Origin: Trichosphaerium sp. ATCC 40318
Taxonomy: Eukaryota > Discosea > Flabellinia > Trichosidae
Length of the DNA: 64,000 bases
Assembly: GCA_038496445.1 (NCBI GenBank)
Contig: JALMLS010000385.1
Coordinates: 186,001-250,000, forward strand
Direction of reading: 5' to 3'
A model generated the notes under the pieces. That model was given only the letters and a program-made list of their open reading frames with translations, had not been told where the DNA came from and did not search any database. Shown one piece after another: positions 55,669 through 64,000 of the stretch; within the stretch, counting starts at the first letter, position 1; each line of letters opens with the position of its first letter. Both the position numbers and the translations under genes were made by a program.

Positions 55669-56885
55669 CTACTTTGATGTATGACGCGGTTCTACGCGTA
55701 ATTTTAGAAGTGTCCGTTTGAACATATTGTTCAAGCCTTTACTAGGTCGTGGAGACGTAGGTGGTGTTCCATCATTATCAGCTTTAGGTTTTTTCTTTTC
55801 TTTTCCAGGTGTTGGATACTTTACGGCTCTTCTTACTCTTCCATTTGGATTAAATTCCTTAAACTGTCCACAAAGCTGACCATGATGGTATTTACACTGT
55901 TTCTTTAGGTTACCCGAGGAGTACCACTGTTTGTAGTCTCCATGTAGTTTACCTTCAGCATAGTTTGACGAATACCACAAGAAACGCCTATGTAAAATGT
56001 GGTGTTAGTGGCTCATGTTACAATCTCAAAAAGCCCGAAATTTCAACTTATTTGCAAAATGCTTTGAGCATTTGATTCTCCCTGGCGCGTACCTCTGGTG
56101 CCAGTAGTTATATTTTCCATGTAGTAAGTCATTATGGTATTGTGCTTCAATTTTCTTGGATCCATCAGCGTACCATGCTTGGTAATTACCATGTTTTAAT
56201 CCATTTCTTTACATCCAGTAAGTACTAAATCTTTCAAAAAAATAAAAAAAATCTCCCTGAGATGTTTTACATTCTCAAACAGAAATTCTACTTTAAATTC
56301 ATCAACAAGTATATTCTACCCTCTCAAGGCATTCAAATGAAGTACTAGAAGGTACTCACGAAAATCAACAGGCGGTACGAACGAAGGTAAAATGAAGAAA
56401 AATGAAACTGGAATTTTTTTTCTTCTCTTTTTTGTCAATTTTTTCATGAAACAAGAAACGTACTTGAAATTACACAGCCTAACAAGCTTCCCGTTACCCC
56501 ATTCATGTGACTGACCCTCTTTCTTCCCTTTCTTATAAACACAACGCTGTTTCATCTTCCCTCTACTATCCCAAGCAGTATAAACGCCTTGTCTATTACC
56601 TGCTTCATAAGAAGCTTTTATAATTATTCTACCCCTTCTATTAAACCGTAACCACCTCCCATGCCTTTAAAAATCGTGTTAGTTATTATATTACGCTGTT
56701 TTGGTAGTTTTTTACTCAAGTGTTGCAACGCTTGAACAGCAACGGCTTTTTTCTTCAAAAAAAAAGAACGATTTTGCCAAAAAAAGGATACTGTACCTCC
56801 GAAGCAAAGAGTCAAACCGTGTAGTGGTTGCAGCACGTCTACATAGTAGTGGAAACTTAATATAAAGCAAATGGCTTGCAACCAT
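55669..56885 (-). CDS. MORN/YwqK-like repeat protein (paralogue 3), N-terminus uncertain
   Basis: From ATG 56883-56885 the first exon reads MVASHLLYIKFPLLCRRAAT and TTRFDSLL, homologous to LYVKWPLLSKRAATLTRFDA of paralogue 1. The aligned start (LSLPLFIQKKI) continues upstream of this ATG without any ATG, so either a first exon is missing or the N-terminus has been shortened. Introns lead to HGRWLRFNRRGRIIIKASYE, GNRQGVYTAWDSRGKMKQRC, GLKHGNYQAWYADGSKKIEA and EGKLHGDYKQWYSSGNLKKQ, i.e. five or six MORN-like units. A basic, Ser/Pro-rich tail (KKKPKADNDGTPPTSPRPSK) ends at 55669. It is shorter than its two relatives. Function is unknown. Confidence 0.65.
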
Positions 56886-56975
56886 AATCTTCTTTTGAAT
56901 AAAAAGCGGAAGCGATAGTAAACCGTTCTCTACGAATTTAATAAGCGTGAAAAGGCCAACAACAAAGAAACAGCG

Positions 56976-57371
56976 TTATTCTAAAATGAAAAAAATGCAA
57001 AACGCACCAAATTCGTCCTCATCGAAATGCGGTTTTGTTACTTTGTTGTTCTTGCGAATAATTGATTTACGACGTTCAAGGCGAGCCGTTCTACAAGTAA
57101 TTAAAGGATTGTATAGAAATGATAGTATTTGTAACTTTGCCGTTAGATTAACGGTAGAGTTCTAGTACCTGGGTGTTTTACGGCGGAGATTTCTTGGTGG
57201 AGACACTTTTTTGTCGTACTCGCGTTGGAGCTCGTCAAATGTTCTTGCAGTCATTGTAGAACGTCTATATGAATGAACCAACCGCGAAAGGTCTGTCAAG
57301 TCACCTAACGGAGGAACATCGATAGCCATAGACTTTGGTCGTTCCCGCGGCGCTGTAGGCTGTTCAGACAT
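56976..57371 (-). CDS. small basic protein, unknown
   Basis: ATG 57369-57371 opens MSEQPTAPRERPKSMAIDVP and GDLTDLSRLVHSYRRSTMTA, then VSPPRNLRRKTPR. A GTACTAG donor at the end of this exon and the acceptor ACTTGTAG join in phase to TARLERRKSIIRKNNKVTKP and HFDEDEF, then TAA at 56976-56978. The roughly 100-residue product is hydrophilic and rich in Arg, Lys, Pro and Ser; it is probably disordered and perhaps nuclear. A last 27-nt stretch could be read through or removed without changing the frame. No family is recognised. Confidence 0.55.
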
Positions 57372-57833
57372 TGAATTGACTTACTAAACAAAATTAATTG
57401 TTGTAATTTAACTATCCAAATTCCATTAGCGCAGAGACTTGTTGGGCGTTATAAGGCAGAAATATTAAAAAAGAAACAATAAATCAAAAACGGCTCTATC
57501 AAAATAAAACGGAGTCTTGGTCTCATGAATCAGAAGATATGTACTGTACCTTGTTTGTGACGTTGTTTATTGTTTTTGAGCAATTGTACAATAAAACAAA
57601 AAGTTGTGAGGTCAATGATGGTCCTATCTCCACCACTAACGTACGTACTAAGTACCCTTGACGCGTGTGGCGCTCTTTCTTTGCGTTACTCAAAAAATCA
57701 ATAAGTGCGAATTACACACGTGAGTAGATTACAAAATCGTTTTAACTCACCCTGGCGTTAGTGAGAGCCGTTTAAGCGGAGAAATTAACCAAGAAACCTA
57801 CCAATTTTGTATACAAGTTCAGAACCTACAACT
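57372..57833. other. intergenic, divergent promoter region
   Basis: Between the small basic protein (minus) and the MscS-type channel (plus). The frame before ATG 57834 is open for nine codons but lacks an ATG. One CACGTG lies at about 57718. Nothing else is recognised. Confidence 0.4.
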
Positions 57834-59793
57834 ATGACTTCTGCACAGGTCAGGAGTACAGCAACCGACAACGAGAGGCTAGCAGGGTTTGAAGAGGAAG
57901 ACGAGTTAGATGGAATCATAATCGAACCAAAAGATCCATTTGTTGAAGCTTTTGAAGACTATGCAGCAAAAACTTTTGGAAATAAGAAACCATGGTGGCG
58001 TTACAGTGATCCACTCTTCAGATACGGTCCAATAGACGCCATTGTAAACGTTGTATTGCTGGTGGCTATTTTTGCGCTTAGGTTTGGATGTACAAATACT
58101 TACACTGTAGAATCAGCTGCCGACGCGTCAAACGTCTCAAATTCAACTGTGCTGTCCATAGCGAGTAATGATACAATAACGGCAACTCGTGTTTGTAGAA
58201 CCGATAATTTGGAGCTCTGGTATATCGCATTGTTCGTTTTCTGCGCCTACAATGTCTATCACATCCTTTGTTGCGCTGTAAACTTTATTGTCTACTTGTT
58301 TGATGATAATTCAAGCCTTAAACACCGACGAGACTCTGTAGGGCCTATAGCGTTCATTGCCACTGCTGTGACTGTCTTTGTAGTGTATTTTACGGTAGTA
58401 GACGAACAGCTAAACGAAAATAGAAGGTGGGGCGATAAATCAGTTGCTGTTGTACTGGTTCTTGCTTTGGCATGGCTTGCTGCTTACATACTATCTGTGG
58501 TTCTTTTTCATTATGTGTCAAAGCGACATTTTAAAGATGAACAAGTATTACTGGCAAAAGAAGATCTTTTTTCACGTTTTGTTCAGTCTACACAAAGAAC
58601 TTTGTTAAAAAGGAAGTCTTTTACGTTCACTACAAGAAATGAGTTACTAGAACTGGATACAGAGAAAGCGCTTGAGTACTTGAAGGCGCAGTATTTAAAG
58701 TTTGCTGGAAAAAGTGGAATTCTTAAAAAAAAACACGTGTCACGTCAATTCCGTGATCCTGTCAAAGGTAAGTATGCATGGGAAATTCTGACTCTTGGTG
58801 ATGATACAGTGAAAGATGTGTCAAGTTTAAGGTTCTCTCTGGTATTGATGGAGATATGGAAAGCGAGGAATAAGCTTATCAAACAGAAGAAAAATGCCGA
58901 AAGTCTTAAGGTTATTTTAAGAAATGTTCTCTATTGTATTATAGCAATCATAGCTTCTCTTATTGCTGCTGCTGTACTTCTTGATGGTATAATAGATTTA
59001 ACAGCAACATTGGTATCCATGGTGACTTTCTCGTTGAGTTTCGCTTTTGTTTTTGGCAACATCCTGAAAGAAATAGCTGAAGGTACGATTTTGTGGTACT
59101 AGTATTCAAAGCCAACGCACTTTTCATAGAAGTTTATAACATCTACCTTCGCACTTGAGTGAAACATTGAACACTTGTATTTGGTTTCTATGCATTTTCT
59201 TGCTTCAAAAAGGACTGAGCTTGTTTGTTTACCGAGACTTTAATCCTTGTTTTGGCGATTAATTTTTTTTTGTAGGTATCATTTTTATCCTCATTGATAA
59301 TCGTGTCAGTGTCGGTGACCGTATGATTGTTGGTACAGAGACTATTATTGTATCAAGAATAACAATACGTCATACTATTGGATACACACCAAATGGTAGA
59401 AGAATCACGTGGCCAAACTCAAAATTATCTCAAATGGCGATTGAGAATAGAACAAGAACAAAAACAATGAGTCTTGATATTGTAGTACCTCTTGGATTCT
59501 CAGCACCTACAAAGGATATCCTTAAACTTAAAGAAGGCATAGAGAAGTATATACAGAAGAATTGTCTTATTTTTGAGCCAAAGTTATTGTTTTACATATC
59601 AGAGTCATCATTGGAAGGTATTTATGTAAAGTTTTGGGTTACTTTACATGGTGTTAATTGGGGAGAACCTAGATTGTATTTACTTCCTCAAACAGATATC
59701 TTTTTACATATTAAGGAGCTTGTAAGGAAACTTAAGCTTCCAATGAAGTCTTATGGCATAACGATTCTAAACAAAGAGGGTGTATCTAAGTAA
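57834..59793 (+). CDS. MscS-like mechanosensitive ion channel
   Basis: Two exons, with a 193-nt intron at 59083-59275, encode about 580 residues. The start chosen is ATG 57834 (MTSAQVRSTATDNERLAGFE). An acidic N-terminus precedes several membrane helices (IDAIVNVVLLVAIFALRFG, LWYIALFVFCAYNVYHILCC, VGPIAFIATAVTVFVVYFTV, VAVVLVLALAWLAAYILSVV). A cytosolic segment of about 130 residues follows, then the conserved pore region: VLYCIIAIIASLIAAAVLLD, LVSMVTFSLSFAFVFGNILK and, over the intron, EIAEGIIFILIDNRVSVGDR with MIVGT. These match TM3 and the beta domain of MscS proteins such as fungal Msy1 and plant MSL. It should open under membrane tension for osmotic relief. Cell location (plasma membrane, ER or contractile vacuole) is not shown. 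Confidence 0.9.
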
Positions 59794-60342
59794 TAAGGAA
59801 AAAAGTACAATAGAAACAAAGTTTTTTTTTGGTAATGCGGCTGGGTTGTTAGCACTCATTTTCATACCGAATCAGAACAATCAGTTCTGACTAAGCGTCA
59901 AATGTGAAAAATGTCGTGAAAACGATGTTTCTTTATGTCATATGTACTTCAGCATCACATCACGTGTACTTTTAAACATAAACATACCTTTATGTTTGCG
60001 TATGCTCCAGGTGTTGGGCTAATGTTCGCAGACCAGAAGTGTGCATGGCCGTTTTTTGTACTTGCCAGTTTTAATGCATCTTTCTGTCCGTACTAGTATT
60101 TCCATCTGACAATTACTGATTGTTACAACGCTGGTATTGCGATGACGGGTAAACTCAAAGTAGAGGCATTTTGACTAAAACTAGTACCCGCGCGTAATTT
60201 TAAGTTTAACAAATAGGAGAGTATTCATAAGCGCGTAAGGGAGTAAGTAAATGAAATTTCATTTCTTGTTGCAAGACCGTATCTTGACGTAAATGGTATT
60301 CGCCAAAAAAAGAAGTGGACGGAAACGCATGTATACGTTAAT
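59794..60342. other. intergenic between the MscS-like and myosin genes
   Basis: AT-rich. It has one CACGTG near 59960. ATGs at 60290 and 60330 just before the myosin start open only short frames that stop before or across it, and could act as upstream ORFs. No gene is called. Confidence 0.4.
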
Positions 60343-63300
60343 ATGTTGAACCAGCACTGGGTTTGGTTGCCATGCGGTGGCGGTTACATTCCAGCGTTGT
60401 ATGTCAAAGAAGAGAATAACGTACACGTTGTAAAGTGCCAGGGATCTAATAAGGTGCGTATTGGATGGTTTTTAACGCGTTGTGTTATTTAAAACAAACC
60501 CGTTCACTGTTAAATAGACAGAAACCGTTAGCAAGCGCCATGAGCTTATCCCACTTGAACTTCAAACACTTAGAGAACAAAAAGACGATTTAGTTGGTCT
60601 TTCAGGGATTTCCGCGCCTTTGATATTACACCACCTTAAAAAGAGAGCTATACAAACAAAAATATACGCAAGTTAATTATATTTTAGTTTATTCGCTTTT
60701 TATTCACATCAAAACGCATGAATTGTTTATTCCTATGCTTAGACAAACGTTGGAGAGATACTTATTGCTGTAAATCCTTATCAACTGTTACCTTTATACA
60801 CTCCTGCTGTTCTAGATGAGTATATATCACCGGGTAATAGACTAAACACTACGAGCGCTAGTTACATACGCCAAAAATGGGCGTAAAACTCTTTTTTAAG
60901 GCCGGAAAACACGATTTTCTATTTGTTGATTTTACCCTTTAGACCTGACAACGACGCTAAGACCTCACCCTTTTCTTATTGCTAAAAATGCATACGTACG
61001 TTTCTTGGGTTTTTTGTTTTTCTGTGACATTACGGAACATTTTTTTGTTATTATCAGAAAATTCTTTTTTTTTGGAAGTTGTTATGTCTTCCTTCTTGCG
61101 AATCTTTAATCTTTATTGTTTGGTATTTTGTACGAACTTTAACCTTATTAGAAATCGCTTATTGAAAATGGAGAAAATCAGTCCGTTTTGGTGTCTGGAG
61201 AATCAGGATCTGGTAATTTTTTTTTCTCGAATTATTTTTCCTTGTTCTTGCTTCTTGACGTGCTAAATTTTTATTGCGAATTACAGGCAAGACAGAGACG
61301 ACAAAGCAAGTACTTAATTTTCTTGCTTCTGTAGCAGGTAGTAATGAAGGATACGAAGAATTAATTCTTTCTACAAACCCTATACTTGAAGCATTTGGTA
61401 AGTTTTCTACAAAAAAAGTAATTGTTTGATTTCAATCTGTTCACTACTCCCTAAAAAACCACTTTACATCTTTAAAAATGCGTATATAAGTATTACTGAT
61501 TTTCTAAGGCATGATTTCACTTTTTTCTTTGCAAAGTGACACTTGACACGCAGATTTGGTTTTCAATTTTCAAAGAAACAACTTTTTTTTTGTATTTACT
61601 GTAACTGAAAAAACTCTCAAGGTAACGCCAAGACAATCATGAATAATAATTCTTCACGGTTTGGAAAATGGCTAGAATTATGCTTCAACGATAGAGGAAA
61701 GATTTGTGGAGCGAAAGTAGTCAATTATTTACTCGAGAAATCTAGAGTATGTTTTTTTTTTGTAATTTTTCTCTTTTGTCTTCATGTTCTCGTTGTTTAT
61801 TCCATTTGTAGGTTGTAAATCAAGCTCCTGGTGAGAGAAATTATCATATTTTCTATCAGTTATGCCAAGGTGTTGATCCTGAAACACGGGAGAAGCTGTA
61901 CATTAAGCAGCCTGAAGACTTTAAGTAAGTCCTATTTGGGTAGTATCACGTGCACAAGCTAACTAAATTTAAGGTATTTATCTCAGTCTGGTTGTACTAC
62001 AGTAAATGGTATTAAAGATAAGCAAGACTTTTTCCAAACAATTGTACGAACAAAGTTCTTGTGAAACTATTATTTTCTTTTTATCTCGCTCTTTGAGTTT
62101 TATTAACTCTTTTTATCAGCAATCGTTTAATCTTTTGGGATTCTCAGAGAAGGAATTTTATTGTATTATGTGTGTTCTTTCAGCTATTTTGCACTTGGGT
62201 AACATTGAGTTTGCTGGTTCTGAAGGAAATCCAACTACAATCCGAAATACCAATGAGTTGACTATAAGCGCTTCTCTTCTTGGTGTTGAGGTAAGAGCAT
62301 TGCAACGAGCTCTTACAACGCGTCTACTACAAATATCTCATGGCACACGGCGTGTTTCAACTACAACTATTCCTCTTGGTGTAGACAGGGTAAGCAGGCA
62401 TTTGTTTGTTTTGTAGTATACTCTAAAGGTAACGAATGTTAACCGTTTCCATTAGGCTCGTGCATGTCGTGACACACTTGCAAAGCATTTATATCATAGA
62501 CTCTTCATGTGGTTGGTATCTAAGATAAACGCTAGGCTATCTGGTGAAGACAAGCCTGTTAATTTCATTGGGATTTTGGTAAGTCCATCGTAACACGAAT
62601 TGCGAAACATTACCTAATAATTATCTTACCTCTTTTGTGTTTTAGGATATCTTTGGTTTTGAGACATTTGAGGTACGAAAAACAACACTTTTGTACTTTT
62701 AATATTAGGCGCACGTGTATTATTATTCTTACTAACTGTATACAGACAAACTCGTTTGAGCAACTTTGTATCAACTTTGCGAATGAAACTTTACAACAAA
62801 ATTTCAATGAAACAATTTTTAAAGAAGAAGAAAGACAGTGTAATGAAGAAGGTGTAGAGTATACGCCTATTGAATTTAGTGATGGACAAAATACTCTTGA
62901 TGTTATTGAAGGCGTACGGTTATTCTGATCTTTGACGTTTTCTAAAGCTTCTGTTGACTTTCCTTTGTAGGTTCCTCATGGTATATTACCTTTACTTGAT
63001 GATGAAGGTCGTATGCCTAAAGGTAACGATTCTACTTTCCTTCGAAAGCTGGAGTTCAACCACAAGAGTAATAGTCAAATTGTCTTTCCTCTCAAGTCTC
63101 GTGATGCATTTACTGTAAAACACTATGCCGGAGACGTATGTCCAAGCCATCGTTTTGACTGTATGCCTGTTAAAGACTTATAACTTTCTCGTAGGTTACA
63201 TACACAATCGGATCTTTACTTGCTAAAAATAAGGATGAGATGTTCCAGGACCTTTTAATTTGTATAGCACATACAACTAATAATGTCATAAAGTACAGCA

Positions 63301-64000
63301 GCACTTGTTTTTCTTCTTTTTTGTTTTCCTGTATGGCTTTCATGTTTTTGTTTTGTTTCTTTTTCTTCTTATCGATCTTTAGGGAGATTCTAGATGGGTC
63401 TAAGGCTCCATTAAAGACTAGAAATCCTAAGCCTGGTGCTACTACAGGAGGTTCTGTATCTTTATCTCAAACAGTTCGTATGACACGTTCTAATCGTCCT
63501 TCGGTGAGTACTTATTTTGTTGTTCTCTTTTTGTTGATTTTTTGAGTTTCTAGTTTGCGAGTACATCAAGTTCTCTCAAGTTTACGAAAAAGGACTCAAG
63601 GAAGGTAACAATTGGAGCTCAATTTAGGTCACAACTAAAAGAGTTGATGGCTATAATCCACTCAACAACTTCTCGTTACATAAGGTAAATTATATTTTTC
63701 TTTTTGTTATAGTCAAAGGTTGTTTGAGTTATGGCATTGCTGATAATTTTTATAGATGTATAAAGCCTAACAAGAATAAGCAACCTTGTGACGTAGAGTT
63801 TGAGCCTTCTTCTGTTTTAAAACAACTACGTTGTGCTGGTTTAATTGATGCTGTAAAAATACGTCAATTAGGCTATCCTCATCGTATAAAACACAAATTA
63901 TTTTTAGCAAGTACGTAACACGTGACTTATTACTTTCGTTCCAATTTTGAGTTAACTGAAAAGGTGTAAAATTTCATTTTTTTTTCTGACCTTTCCTTTT
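60343..64000 (+). CDS. myosin heavy chain motor domain (5' part, cut by window end)
   Basis: ATG 60343 begins [20 protein letters not shown], an SH3-like N-terminal subdomain. Short exons then give the full set of motor motifs: [33 protein letters not shown], the P-loop [19 protein letters not shown], switch [34 protein letters not shown], switch [62 protein letters not shown], and the actin-binding/relay end [18 protein letters not shown] with [20 protein letters not shown]. The gene runs off the right edge before any IQ motif or tail, so the class cannot be set. It is an actin-based ATPase motor. All joins checked stay in frame. Confidence 0.93.

Noticed and set aside
56947-57165. 72-codon plus-strand basic frame (KRPTTKKQRYSKMKKMQ)
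   Set aside because: It has no ATG start and is antisense to the second exon of the small basic minus-strand gene, whose splice joins are in phase.

Overview
This is nuclear DNA of a unicellular eukaryote. Nearly every gene is broken by short spliceosomal introns (mostly 28-70 nt, GT..AG with a T-rich tract). TAA, TAG and TGA all act as stops, so the code is standard. The gene set contains condensin SMC4, a myosin heavy chain, BTB, C2, PTP and MscS-type proteins and no bacterial operons. GH9, GH3 and sulfatase genes point to a free-living or saprotrophic protist that digests plant or algal polysaccharide. I could not fix the lineage from sequence alone. Gene models below were spliced by eye, so ends are more certain than every internal junction.

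Layout. 0-7.7 kb: a secreted Cys-rich protein, a small membrane protein, an intron-rich GH3 beta-glucosidase and a small two-repeat protein. 8.3-20.2 kb: a tyrosine-recombinase-like gene, then a large inverted duplication. Each arm (about 3.9 kb) carries an iduronate-2-sulfatase-like gene followed by a secreted beta-helix (pectin-lyase-fold) gene. The arms face each other across a 2.5 kb spacer holding a divergent protein-kinase-like gene. 20.9-27.2 kb: SMC4, with a tRNA-Arg(CCT) gene inside one intron. 27.6-32.7 kb: a Cys-rich zinc-binding-type protein, a MORN/YwqK-like repeat protein and a protein tyrosine phosphatase. 33.7-36.1 kb: a GH9 endoglucanase that looks disrupted. 37-41 kb: a large unknown protein with a lysine-rich/acidic tail, then a BTB-like protein. 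41.3-44.1 kb: a C2/proline-rich/LURP-one-like fusion. 44.4-49 kb: the 3' part of a Thr/Pro-rich surface protein, a second MORN-like gene with a membrane tail, a fusion of an RNase H1-type hybrid-binding domain with a PLD nuclease, and an Hsp20 relic. 49.5-55.1 kb: a giant Thr/Pro mucin-like secreted protein. 55.7-57.4 kb: a third MORN-like gene and a small basic protein. 57.8-59.8 kb: an MscS-type mechanosensitive channel. 60.3 kb to the right edge: a myosin motor, cut by the window.

How the genes fit together. Two sulfatases, two beta-helix proteins, GH3 and GH9 would form a secreted polysaccharide-degrading set. The sulfatase/beta-helix pair would suit a sulfated polymer, but the substrate is not shown by the sequence. 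Three dispersed paralogues share one N-terminal F-box-like segment plus MORN-like repeats, and so form a local gene family. Two window-wide signals stand out: a large excess of the palindrome CACGTG, mostly in introns and intergenic DNA, and frequent GTAC at 5' splice sites.
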